Source of the DNA: M55B154 sp964486725
GTDB taxonomy: Bacteria > Spirochaetota > UBA4802 > UB4802
Reading direction: 5' to 3'
NCBI GenBank assembly: GCA_964486725.1
Contig: CAZAOK010000114.1
Span: forward strand, 1-12,409
DNA length: 12,409 bases
The position numbers were made by a program, and so were the translations under genes. The notes below the pieces were generated by a model. That model worked only from the letters and a program-made list of their open reading frames with translations, was not told the DNA's origin and ran no database searches. Position 1 is the stretch's first letter, and each line of letters begins with the position of its first letter. Shown piece by piece: positions 5,637 to 12,409 of the stretch.

Positions 5637-8042
5637 ATGGTATATTATGACAGGTACAAAAACGTAAAGCGGGCCGGTATTGGATTACTTGCCCTGCTGC
5701 TTTTAACAGGGGGTTATTTTCTTTTCTTCGGCGACAGGGGTGTTGACTTCGACGAGATAAAAGATCTTCGGGTGGAACAGATTGAGCTCTACCAGAAACT
5801 TCTGGAGACTGATCCATATAACGTTGACACCCTTGTGAAGCTTGGAAATCTCTACAAGGATATCGGGGATATCGACAGGGCCATTGATTATTACAAGAGG
5901 GCACTGGAAATTGACCCCAACAATTATTCCGCGTTGAATGAACTGGGCCATGCCTACGCCCTGAAAGGTGATTATGAAAATGCTATCAAGACACTTCAGC
6001 TTGCCAAGAAAGCTTTTCCAAAATACCCGCAGGCCTACAACAAGTTGGGCAACGTGTTCGATCAAAAAGAAGAAATCGACCGGGCACTGAACGAATACAG
6101 GAAGGCCATCGACGTGGCCCCCGATCACCAGGAAAGCTACTGGAATATCGCCCGCCAGCGTTTAAAAAGAGGTGATACCGACGGTGCCATTGATATTATA
6201 AAAAAAGGAATCAGGAAGAGTCCGGGTGACGCGGAAGGGTATTATTATCTTGGAGAAGTGTACAGGCAGGTTAAGCGGTATGACGACGCGAAGAAACAGT
6301 ATAACCGTGCCATTGAGATCGACCCCAAAAAATCGAAGTACTTTCGTGGTAAAGGTGAGGCTAATCTCAGACTTGATCAGACCGATGAAGCCATCGATTC
6401 ATTCGAACAGGCACTTTCCGTTAATGCAGCCGACGCGAAAGCAGCCGAACGGCTTGGTGACATATACGCCCGTGACGGCGACTATGAAAAAGCGGTGAAA
6501 CATTATCGCAAGGCCCTCAGCTACAACAGCCGTGACAAACACCTCAGGGACAAGTATGCCGATGCCATGTCACAACTGAAACAACGGCAGGATGAAGCCA
6601 AACGGATGGCAGCAAGGGACTCATCTTCCAACGGTGAGGGTGATAAAACCGCACCCGACGATTCAGATGACAAAGGGTCATCCAGTGACATTACACGGGA
6701 TACCGGTGACATGGACAGCCAGCCATCCGGCATGAGCAAACCGAAAGAAGACATCAAGCCCGACGCGAAGAAATGGCGTGAACTTGGTGACAGGTACAGG
6801 CGTGAAAAGAAATACGACAAGGCGGTAAAAGCCTATAACAAGGCGACACAGGCTGACAATGATGATGATCATTCACATTACTGGAAGGGACGTATATTCG
6901 CCCATAACCAGATGATTGACAAGGCGAAAGACGCCTACCAGAAAGCTATACTGGCAAACCCCAAAAGCTATGACTCACATTACAGGCTGGGTGTAATTTA
7001 CTACCTTGAGAAAAAATACGGCGCCGCCATCAATGAATTCAACAAGGCCATACAGGATCAGCCCGATTTTCCCAAGGCTTATTTCAACAGGGGAATGGCT
7101 AATTTCAAGCTTAATAACAAAAGCCAGGCCATTAAAGATCTGAAAAAGTCTATTCAGCAGGACCCCGGCCTTGAGAGGGCATACTTCAATCTCGGGGACG
7201 TGTACCTGAAAAGTAAAAATTACAAGCAGGCGTTGAACTATTTTTCGAAGGATAAAGAACTTCGTCCCAACAATCCTGATACCCTTTTCAAGCTTGCTGA
7301 AACATATCACGAGATGAAATCTTACGGTAACGCCATACAGTTTTATAACAGCACACTGAAGGCTGACCCGTCATATTTTCAGGCAAGATTTAACCTTGGG
7401 CTGATATACTCGCAAAAAGGCCAGTACCGGGAAGCCATTGCTCAGTATGAGAAAGCACTTGATATCAAGGACAATGATTACCAGACCCTTTACGAGATGG
7501 GCAAAGCGTATGAAGAGCTTGAAGATGACGACAATGCCATCAAGTATTATTCAAAAGCAATCGAACAAAATCCCGGCTACACCAAGGCCTATGTGAATCT
7601 TGGAAATCTTTACAAAAAGAACAAGCTCACCGACAAGGCGATTGAGCAGTTCAAGCATGCCACGAAAAACAACCCGAATTCGTATGAGGCCCATTACAAT
7701 CTTGGTAACGCCTATCTCGACGCGAAGATGTATGACAGTGCCATTGAAGAATATAATACGGCTGCGAACCTGAGTCCCATGGGAGCCGACGCGTATTTTT
7801 ACCTGGGTGTTGCCCAGCGTGAAAAAGGAAACTATCGTGAAGCGGTTTCATCATTTGAAAAAGCCGTACAGCTTAACAAGAGTATGATCGATGCCCATGA
7901 AGAGCTTGGCATGATCTATTACAGGAAACTTGATAATAATGAAAAGGCTGTGTACCATTTCGAGAAACTTTTGTCATTACAACCCGGTCATCCAAGGGCT
8001 GACAAAATACAGGATATAATAAGTCTTTTAAAAAGCAAGTAG
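5637..8042 (+). CDS. Membrane-anchored protein with about 19 TPR repeats
   Basis: An 801-aa protein. Basic residues (RYKNVKR, 6-12) precede one membrane segment (about 13-31), so the rest is predicted to lie outside the cytoplasm. Two TPR solenoids follow. The first has about seven 34-residue units (about 62-299); the second has about twelve units (about 376-783), with one inserted residue in the last. A linker at about 312-375 is rich in S, D, K and G, low in hydrophobics and probably disordered. Canonical TPR words such as LGNLYKDIGDIDRAIDYYKRALEIDP recur throughout (here shown by the pattern LG..Y...G....AI..Y..AL...P). The start is sure: GGAGG at 5626-5630 lies 6 nt before ATG. It follows the smaller TPR gene by 21 nt and precedes the lipoproteins by 29 nt, so one operon is likely. 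Role is inferred as a periplasmic scaffold or assembly hub; the partners are unknown. Confidence 0.9.
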   Translation: MVYYDRYKNVKRAGIGLLALLLLTGGYFLFFGDRGVDFDEIKDLRVEQIELYQKLLETDPYNVDTLVKLGNLYKDIGDIDRAIDYYKRALEIDPNNYSALNELGHAYALKGDYENAIKTLQLAKKAFPKYPQAYNKLGNVFDQKEEIDRALNEYRKAIDVAPDHQESYWNIARQRLKRGDTDGAIDIIKKGIRKSPGDAEGYYYLGEVYRQVKRYDDAKKQYNRAIEIDPKKSKYFRGKGEANLRLDQTDEAIDSFEQALSVNAADAKAAERLGDIYARDGDYEKAVKHYRKALSYNSRDKHLRDKYADAMSQLKQRQDEAKRMAARDSSSNGEGDKTAPDDSDDKGSSSDITRDTGDMDSQPSGMSKPKEDIKPDAKKWRELGDRYRREKKYDKAVKAYNKATQADNDDDHSHYWKGRIFAHNQMIDKAKDAYQKAILANPKSYDSHYRLGVIYYLEKKYGAAINEFNKAIQDQPDFPKAYFNRGMANFKLNNKSQAIKDLKKSIQQDPGLERAYFNLGDVYLKSKNYKQALNYFSKDKELRPNNPDTLFKLAETYHEMKSYGNAIQFYNSTLKADPSYFQARFNLGLIYSQKGQYREAIAQYEKALDIKDNDYQTLYEMGKAYEELEDDDNAIKYYSKAIEQNPGYTKAYVNLGNLYKKNKLTDKAIEQFKHATKNNPNSYEAHYNLGNAYLDAKMYDSAIEEYNTAANLSPMGADAYFYLGVAQREKGNYREAVSSFEKAVQLNKSMIDAHEELGMIYYRKLDNNEKAVYHFEKLLSLQPGHPRADKIQDIISLLKSK

Positions 8043-8071
8043 GCACACTCTGGTATTTACGAGGTTATGAC

Positions 8072-8575
8072 TTGAAGGTTATAAAAATATTTCTATCACT
8101 TATGTTCGCTGCCATCATCCTGGTATCCTGCGGGCCAAGTCCCCGGCACCTGCGTTCCCTTAATGATGATTATTTCAGGACGGGATTTCTGAGTGATGAC
8201 CTTTACCAGGTCATTGTTACCGGGAATCCCGACCCGAACGTGAAAGGGCTTGTGGCAAGAAGGGAAAGCGCGCGGCTTAACGCCTTATCCGATATTGACG
8301 ACAGCATCGTGGACAGCCTGTATTCCGAATGGAAATCCACCCGCGGTGCCTCGCTGAAAGGGATACCCGAGGTTAAATTCAGAAATTACATACGTTCACA
8401 GCTGTCAGTTTTTATTGACAGTGGCTGCATTGTAGAAAAATATTACAACCAGGACCATAGCATCTCGATAGTATACAGGATTCATTCGTCGAATCTCCGT
8501 GATGCTATTGTGTCTTTAACTATTCCCGATAAGCTAATCTTAGATGGAGAGAAAACCAATGAGACATCTACTTAA
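8072..8575 (+). CDS. Small lipoprotein, possibly LPP20-like
   Basis: A 167-aa predicted outer-membrane or periplasm-facing lipoprotein. The signal MKVIKIFLSLMFAAII leads to lipobox LVSC with lipidated Cys20. The start is TTG (8072-8074), supported by GAGG seven bases upstream and by the signal sequence beginning exactly there; no in-frame ATG precedes the lipobox except M11. The mature part contains GFLSDDLYQVIV (38-49), then a helix with GLVARRESARLNAL (59-72), a middle helical region, and a final strand-rich stretch SISIVYRIHSSNLRDAI (130-146). The order of a short strand, a helix with conserved arginines, and late strands recalls LPP20/FlgT-N-like lipoproteins, but I cannot confirm this. 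It is followed by an overlapping second lipoprotein with the same layout. Confidence 0.82.
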   Translation: MKVIKIFLSLMFAAIILVSCGPSPRHLRSLNDDYFRTGFLSDDLYQVIVTGNPDPNVKGLVARRESARLNALSDIDDSIVDSLYSEWKSTRGASLKGIPEVKFRNYIRSQLSVFIDSGCIVEKYYNQDHSISIVYRIHSSNLRDAIVSLTIPDKLILDGEKTNETST

Positions 8576-9005
8576 AACATTGCCGGTTACAATCTGCCTG
8601 TTCGCTATTTTTACTATTTCATGCTCAAAAGAGATACAAAAGAAAAGTTTGCAGGCAGATAAGCCAGATGACCAGGATCTCATGGTTCTTGAATATCAGA
8701 AAGAAGGATTCATCTCCCCTGACAGGTACCGGGTAATAATTGTTGTACCCGCGGAAAATTGCAATGAACCATCCAGTATTACAGAACTTGCGCGGAAACG
8801 GGCTGTTCTATCCTTGAGAAAATACCTGATGTCACAGGATATTCCGGTAAACCATAATGCCCAGGCTTACATTCTTAACCTGGTTCACAACCATGGTACT
8901 TTAAAGAAACATGATACATCGCGTTCTACACGGTATTGTTTTTTCTTTGATATAAACAAAAACAATCTCAAGCATTCACTTGATACCATCAGCCAGCAAC
9001 GGTAA
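8559..9005 (+). CDS. Second small lipoprotein, probable paralogue of its neighbour
   Basis: A 148-aa lipoprotein with lipobox TISC (19-22), so Cys22 is the predicted lipidation site. An upstream in-frame ATG at 8544 would add MERKP, but GGAGAG at 8546-8551 sits seven bases before the ATG at 8559, which is therefore chosen. The gene overlaps the end of the preceding lipoprotein by 17 bases, implying coupled translation. GFISPDRYRVII (50-61) and ELARKRAVLSLRKYL (76-90) match the first lipoprotein's GFLSDDLYQVIV and GLVARRESARLNAL in order and spacing. Both end with a strand plus NL(R/K) pattern (NNLKHSLDTI here). The middle is shorter and more divergent. Function unknown. It ends 6 nt before the stop of the convergent PilZ gene. 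Confidence 0.8.
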   Translation: MRHLLKTLPVTICLFAIFTISCSKEIQKKSLQADKPDDQDLMVLEYQKEGFISPDRYRVIIVVPAENCNEPSSITELARKRAVLSLRKYLMSQDIPVNHNAQAYILNLVHNHGTLKKHDTSRSTRYCFFFDINKNNLKHSLDTISQQR

Positions 9006-9011
9006 ACAGAT

Positions 9012-9566
9012 TTATTGTTCACTATAGAGGTAATAGGAAAGATTTTTTAGAATAAAAATATTCAGATTCTTTTTATTTTCATCGTAAATACTGCTGAACA
9101 TAACTCCAATACCATATCCCTCCCCACTTTTATCAACACGAACCACCATGGCAAGTGCCTCCACGCTTGAAAGCTCAGAATCGATGGCTGAAAGATCAAT
9201 AACCAGTCGTATAATCGAGGACACTTCAAAAGGCTGGACGGAGATAAAATACAACCCTCCCCTGCTTATATTAACTATTGTACCTACGAAATCTATGGCC
9301 GGTGTCTCTTCACTTGAGGATTCGATGAGAGTTTCTACAACACGGATAGGAACCTCCACGTCAAGACGATAATGTTTACGAAGATCACCCCTGCTGTCTT
9401 TTTGAAACCGTTCTAATATCCATCCATCAAAGTTATTTTCAAACCAGTCTGAAACCGCGTCATCGAAATCAATATCATTATTGTTTTTCTTTAATTGATC
9501 GTAATGGATGGATATTGCATCTTTTATCTCGGATGATAATTTTTCATATCGAATATATTCCCGCAT
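9012..9566 (-). CDS. PilZ-domain protein, probable c-di-GMP receptor
   Basis: A 184-aa cytoplasmic protein. A helical N-terminal part (about 1-58, acidic and aromatic, with FDDAVSDWFENNFDGWI at 34-50) precedes a PilZ domain. The c-di-GMP-binding signature is complete: RKHYR (63-67) fits RxxxR, and NISRGG (99-104) fits the D/NxSxxG motif at the expected distance. Strands continue through GLYFISVQPF and YGIGVMF (151-157). An intact motif pair suggests real ligand binding. The N-terminal part is not a domain I recognise and may be the output or partner surface. The start ATG has GGGAG about seven bases upstream. It is transcribed toward the lipoproteins with only 6 nt between stops, so the two transcripts must overlap unless termination occurs inside genes. 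Confidence 0.9.
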   Translation of the reverse strand: MREYIRYEKLSSEIKDAISIHYDQLKKNNNDIDFDDAVSDWFENNFDGWILERFQKDSRGDLRKHYRLDVEVPIRVVETLIESSSEETPAIDFVGTIVNISRGGLYFISVQPFEVSSIIRLVIDLSAIDSELSSVEALAMVVRVDKSGEGYGIGVMFSSIYDENKKNLNIFILKNLSYYLYSEQ

Positions 9567-9727
9567 AATTACACTCCCATTAAGGATGAACAGAGTCTAA
9601 CCTACCCTGTATAAAATTGCAATGATTTTCCACTCTTTCCAGGTTCAAGTGATTGAAAAACTGTTATTCATGGAGACACAGGGCACACGGAGCGTTGATT
9701 TCCTTGTTTTCTTTTCGTCAGGATATT

Positions 9728-9756
9728 TTTATCAGTCCAACCTGATAAAGTTTTTT
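9728..9756 (+). terminator. Terminator-like hairpin with T-run
   Basis: TTTATCAG (9728-9735) pairs perfectly with CTGATAAA (9742-9749) around TCCAAC, followed by G and six T. The layout is that of an intrinsic terminator on the plus strand, but the stem has only two G-C pairs and is weak. No plus-strand gene ends nearby; the last one ends at 9005. It might stop read-through from the lipoprotein operon or act in the leader of the amidase-like gene. Confidence 0.3.
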
Positions 9757-9769
9757 AATGTTACTTGTC

Positions 9770-9789
9770 ATTCCTGCGCAGGCAGGAAT
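9770..9789. repeat. Dispersed-type palindrome ATTCCTGC/GCAGGAAT
   Basis: ATTCCTGC (9770-9777) and GCAGGAAT (9782-9789) form an 8-bp stem around GCAG. Sequences of the form TCATTCCTGCGCAGGCAGGAAT are familiar to me as common dispersed extragenic repeats in many bacterial genomes. Only one copy lies in this window, so the repeat status here rests on that knowledge. Confidence 0.5.
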
Positions 9790-9911
9790 ATCTTCCCGAA
9801 CTCTTCAGGTTCATGAAATTCCGGAAAGATCTCATTTTTTTATTCATAATTACAATATTGTTCTTTCCAAATTTTTTCAGGGCTGGTAGCATTAATTTTC
9901 AATTTTCATTA

Positions 9912-9929
9912 GTTTATTTTTTAATAAAC
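9912..9929. repeat. AT-rich perfect hairpin just upstream of the amidase-like gene
   Basis: GTTTATT (9912-9918) and AATAAAC (9923-9929) pair around TTTT, 26 bases before the ATG at 9956. It could be a small operator, or simply an AT-rich coincidence. Nothing else supports a function. Confidence 0.25.
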
Positions 9930-9955
9930 CGGTAAAGATACGCGATATTAGTACT

Positions 9956-11710
9956 ATGATACACATACACAAACCATACAATCCATTGCTGATAATTTTA
10001 CTGTTATGCGTAACCTGCATTGCATCATTTTCAGTGCTCCACGAGATTCTTTTTGCTGACAATTCATACCAGCTGGCAAAGCAGCCGACTGAGATCAATA
10101 AAATTCTCGCAAGCGAAAAAGAAACCACCAGCCTGAAGATGCTTATTGAAGAAATAAAATATATTGATGAAACATATTCACAACTGTATCAAAAACTTAA
10201 AAATGGCAGGAAGATTGTAATTTTCTTCGATCCAGCCCATGGAAAACTTCCTGATGGGACATGGCAGGGGGAAGTAACCGGGCGAAGCAGTTCAACCGGT
10301 GTCACTGAGGAATATTATTCAATACAGATAGCCAGGAAACTTTATAGTCTTTTAAAGAAAAACCGCCATATCGAAATAGCCTCTACTGATGATTTCATAG
10401 CCTGCATGGAAGGCACACAGGACTATTACGACAATATACCTTTTACCACGACTGTGGAAATGGCTTACCAGGCGGGGGCTTTTATAGTAATCAGTGAACA
10501 TCTCAACAATACTTCAATTATCCATAAAGCAGGGGGAATGGCAAACATTCCCGGTATTCATGTAACTTACAACAGCTTCGGTCAGCGATATCTCAGCCAT
10601 ATCAGGCATTGCTACAAGGGTTTTCTAACTCTTTATAATAAAATCGACGCAAGTGGTTTTTCATACACCTACGCGAAGAAGCTGAAAGAGTCACTGGTAA
10701 AGAGCGGTCTCACACCTAATAACTGGGAACACGGCACAGTAGCGGATGACCGATTCACCTATTTCGTTGAATACCCGGTATCGGTTATTTTCGAATCAGG
10801 ATTCATTTCATATCCCCCTGAAGAAAAGAAACTCAATGATCCTGATCACCAGGAACTCCTGGCTAACGCCCAGTATGACACATTGATGGAGTCAATCCGG
10901 AAAATTTTTGGTGTTGACATATCCGGTTTCTGGTTAAAAAGCCATAAATCCAACATTGAAACACGGCTAACCATGCTTAAAATGGGCCGTATGGCATGTT
11001 ACTACCTGAAAAATGACTCACCTGAAAAAGCAGAATCTATTATACAAGACATTCTTAAAAAGTATAAAGACCCTTCTTTCAAGCCAGTAATAAAGAACTA
11101 CAAACAGATCCTTGATGTAATACAGAAAACAGAAAAATACAGGAAAAAAGCAGGATACTACATCAAGAAGAAAAAAATTTCGCAGGCCAGGAAATACCTG
11201 CGCAAGGGAATATCCATTACATCGGGCAGCCCTTTGTTTGCAAAACTTAACACCCTCTTCGTGAAAGAATACTCTGCTATGAAACCCCCTCTACGAAAAC
11301 ATCGCAGGGTAACAAGGCCATCGGGGCCCATAAAAACCAGCTGGAGCACTCCTGTTCTTTTCGTAGTTAAAAGCGGGCAGTCCCTTGATTCTGCCATCAA
11401 AAAGGCGTTTAATCCTGATGAAAAAACCTTTAAAAAATTAAAGAAACATTTCAATCACGCATACAGGCACAAATGGGTAAAGCTTAAAAAATACTCCCAA
11501 AAGAAACAGAAATATATTTATTACTGGAAAAAAAGAAGCTATAAGATTAATTTCACCGAAGGTATTTATATCGTTCACCTTGGCAAAAATCAAACTGTAA
11601 AAAAGGTAAAAAAAGTATCACGTGTAAAACTGGATCCATGGAGATACCAGAATCACCAGTACTTGAAAAACTCGTGTTGTGCGACATACACCAGGTCAAA
11701 AGGACTTTAA
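9956..11710 (+). CDS. Exported N-acetylmuramoyl-L-alanine amidase-like protein (Amidase_3 fold)
   Basis: A 584-aa protein. An N-terminal hydrophobic segment (about 10-29) is a signal peptide or anchor. A helical stretch (about 40-85) leads into a zinc-amidase-like domain. Its marks are FFDPAHG (90-96, His95), EEYYSIQIARKL (118-129, zinc-ligand Glu), SEHLNN (180-185, His182) and FESGFISYPPEE (279-290, catalytic-type Glu280) before the usual D.DHQELLANA. All four catalytic positions of the Amidase_3 family therefore appear present, although spacing is longer than in small amidases. Residues 330-440 are helical, possibly TPR-like (KAESIIQDILKKY; ARKYLRKGI). The segment 468-486 (LFVVKSGQSLDSAIKKAFN) resembles the start of a LysM domain, followed by a very lysine- and tyrosine-rich tail. 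The ATG lacks a good ribosome site. Wall cleavage is inferred. Confidence 0.75.
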   Translation: MIHIHKPYNPLLIILLLCVTCIASFSVLHEILFADNSYQLAKQPTEINKILASEKETTSLKMLIEEIKYIDETYSQLYQKLKNGRKIVIFFDPAHGKLPDGTWQGEVTGRSSSTGVTEEYYSIQIARKLYSLLKKNRHIEIASTDDFIACMEGTQDYYDNIPFTTTVEMAYQAGAFIVISEHLNNTSIIHKAGGMANIPGIHVTYNSFGQRYLSHIRHCYKGFLTLYNKIDASGFSYTYAKKLKESLVKSGLTPNNWEHGTVADDRFTYFVEYPVSVIFESGFISYPPEEKKLNDPDHQELLANAQYDTLMESIRKIFGVDISGFWLKSHKSNIETRLTMLKMGRMACYYLKNDSPEKAESIIQDILKKYKDPSFKPVIKNYKQILDVIQKTEKYRKKAGYYIKKKKISQARKYLRKGISITSGSPLFAKLNTLFVKEYSAMKPPLRKHRRVTRPSGPIKTSWSTPVLFVVKSGQSLDSAIKKAFNPDEKTFKKLKKHFNHAYRHKWVKLKKYSQKKQKYIYYWKKRSYKINFTEGIYIVHLGKNQTVKKVKKVSRVKLDPWRYQNHQYLKNSCCATYTRSKGL

Positions 11711-12409
11711 AGGCAGCAGCTGGTTTGGAAAACCTTATTATTTCTTCGGAGATTATCTCTGGAATAAATATAAGACACGCGTGTTAAAGCTTCCAATCAA
11801 CGTCAACCTTGGTTGTCCCAACAGGGATGGAACAACCGGTGATGAAGGATGTATATTCTGCCCGGAGGACGGTTCTGCCGCTCCCATAAGTAATGATACC
11901 GATTCCATTGTAAAACAGATGCGGTTATCACGCAACTCGTTTGCCCGGTCTCCCCGTGACACCAGGTATATTGCCTATTTTCAGGCATATACCAACACGT
12001 ATGCCCCGGTTGAACACCTTAAAACAATATACGACATGGCCATTGCCCCCGATGATATAATCGGTCTTATGATTGGCACACGGCCGGATTGCCTGCCCGA
12101 TGAAATTATAGACCTTATTGCCACCTACCGTAAAGACATGTTTGAGCTGTGGCTTGAAATAGGAATGCAGACAACACATGACAGGAGCCTTAACTATCTT
12201 TATCGCGGGCACAACTTTTCCCAGACCAGGGATGCGATATTGAGGGCGGCAAAACGGAATATCCCCGTATGTGTGCACGTCATTCTCGGAATTCCAGGTG
12301 AAAGCTGGAGAGACATGATGGACACGGCAGAAGAAATATCATCATTACCGGTAAGTGGGGTAAAGCTGCATCATCTTCATGCTATCAGGGGCACGCGCCT
12401 CGGTGATCA
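11679..12409 (+). CDS. Radical SAM protein, TIGR01212/YhcC-YtqA type (5' part)
   Basis: The reading frame is open to the window end; 243 codons are visible. The iron-sulfur cluster motif is CPNRDGTTGDEGCIFC (Cys46, Cys58, Cys61), a CX11CX2C pattern typical of the YhcC/YtqA family rather than the common CX3CX2C. Further family marks are YIAYFQAYTNTYAP, GTRPDCLPDEI, ELWLEIGMQT, NYLYRGH and VHVILGIPGE. As I recall, YtqA (MnmL) of Bacillus acts in tRNA wobble-uridine modification; the role of the E. coli homologue is less clear. The stop in frame at 11664-11666 limits the start: GTG at 11679 is the only usual start codon before the conserved region, and it has no strong ribosome site. It overlaps the amidase-like gene by 32 bases, suggesting co-transcription. 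The 3' part lies outside the window. Confidence 0.88.
   Translation, partial: MRHTPGQKDFKGSSWFGKPYYFFGDYLWNKYKTRVLKLPINVNLGCPNRDGTTGDEGCIFCPEDGSAAPISNDTDSIVKQMRLSRNSFARSPRDTRYIAYFQAYTNTYAPVEHLKTIYDMAIAPDDIIGLMIGTRPDCLPDEIIDLIATYRKDMFELWLEIGMQTTHDRSLNYLYRGHNFSQTRDAILRAAKRNIPVCVHVILGIPGESWRDMMDTAEEISSLPVSGVKLHHLHAIRGTRLGD

Larger units (their letters stand above)
9567..9955. other. AT-rich gene-free spacer with several hairpins
   Basis: A 389-base spacer between the PilZ and amidase-like genes, transcribed away from each other. It must carry both promoters, but no convincing -35/-10 pair stands out; TATACA on the minus strand at about 9610-9615 is a weak candidate for PilZ. It contains the hairpins at 9728-9749, 9770-9789 and 9912-9929. 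The only open frame of note (9622-9816) is not credible: its end is a translation of the CATTCCTGCGCAGGCAGGAAT palindrome, a common source of spurious ORFs. Confidence 0.5.

Noticed and set aside
5637..8042. Possible CRISPR or tandem DNA repeat in the TPR gene
   Set aside because: The periodicity is 34 codons at the protein level with varied DNA sequence, as expected for TPR units; there are no identical repeats with spacers.
9622..9816. A 64-codon open frame in the PilZ-amidase spacer
   Set aside because: Its end (CHSCAGRNI) is the known spurious translation of the CATTCCTGCGCAGGCAGGAAT palindrome, and no ribosome site is present.
11638..11785. Short ORF starting MEIPESPVLEKL between amidase and radical SAM genes
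   Set aside because: It covers the overlap of two better-supported frames, stops after about 49 codons, and has no strong ribosome site.

Overview
The window looks like chromosomal DNA from a Gram-negative-type (diderm) bacterium. The evidence is three lipoprotein signal peptides with clear lipoboxes, a periplasmic-type binding-protein ABC importer, membrane-anchored or exported TPR proteins, and a cell-wall amidase-like enzyme. The mix (many TPR proteins, small lipoproteins, PilZ, a YhcC/YtqA-type radical SAM enzyme) would fit a spirochaete or a deltaproteobacterium-like lineage. I cannot fix the phylum from sequence alone. No rRNA, tRNA, CRISPR array, integrase or transposase gene was seen.

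Layout. (1) Bases 1-538 hold no credible gene. They are packed with palindromes and end in a nested inverted-repeat element (31-bp perfect arms at 358-388 and 492-522). (2) Bases 539-4698, minus strand: a tightly coupled four-gene operon for a carbohydrate-type ABC importer, in the order lipoprotein binding protein, permease, permease, ATPase. This is the same order as ugpBAEC. Its junctions are TGATG, ATGA and a 16-nt gap. (3) Bases 4699-4895: divergent intergenic region. (4) Bases 4896-9005, plus strand: a four-gene run of an exported TPR protein, an 801-aa membrane-anchored protein with about 19 TPR units, and two small lipoproteins that look like diverged paralogues of each other. (5) Bases 9012-9566, minus strand: a PilZ-domain protein converging on the lipoproteins, with only 6 nt between the stop codons. 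(6) Bases 9567-9955: AT-rich gap with a terminator-like hairpin and a dispersed-type palindrome. (7) Bases 9956-11710, plus strand: an Amidase_3-like protein with an unusual lysine-rich C-terminal half. The 5' part of a TIGR01212-type radical SAM enzyme overlaps its end and runs off the window.

How it fits together. The importer is a self-contained nutrient-uptake unit; its substrate cannot be read from the sequence. The TPR pair and lipoprotein pair look like one transcription unit. They could form an envelope scaffold: periplasmic TPR solenoids bound to outer-membrane lipoproteins. The neighbouring PilZ protein and amidase-like protein hint at c-di-GMP signalling and cell-wall remodelling nearby, but functional linkage is inference only. 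A separate unexpected signal is a near-identical short sequence, GGGGTCAGAGCCCT, which recurs inside the importer coding sequences on both strands.
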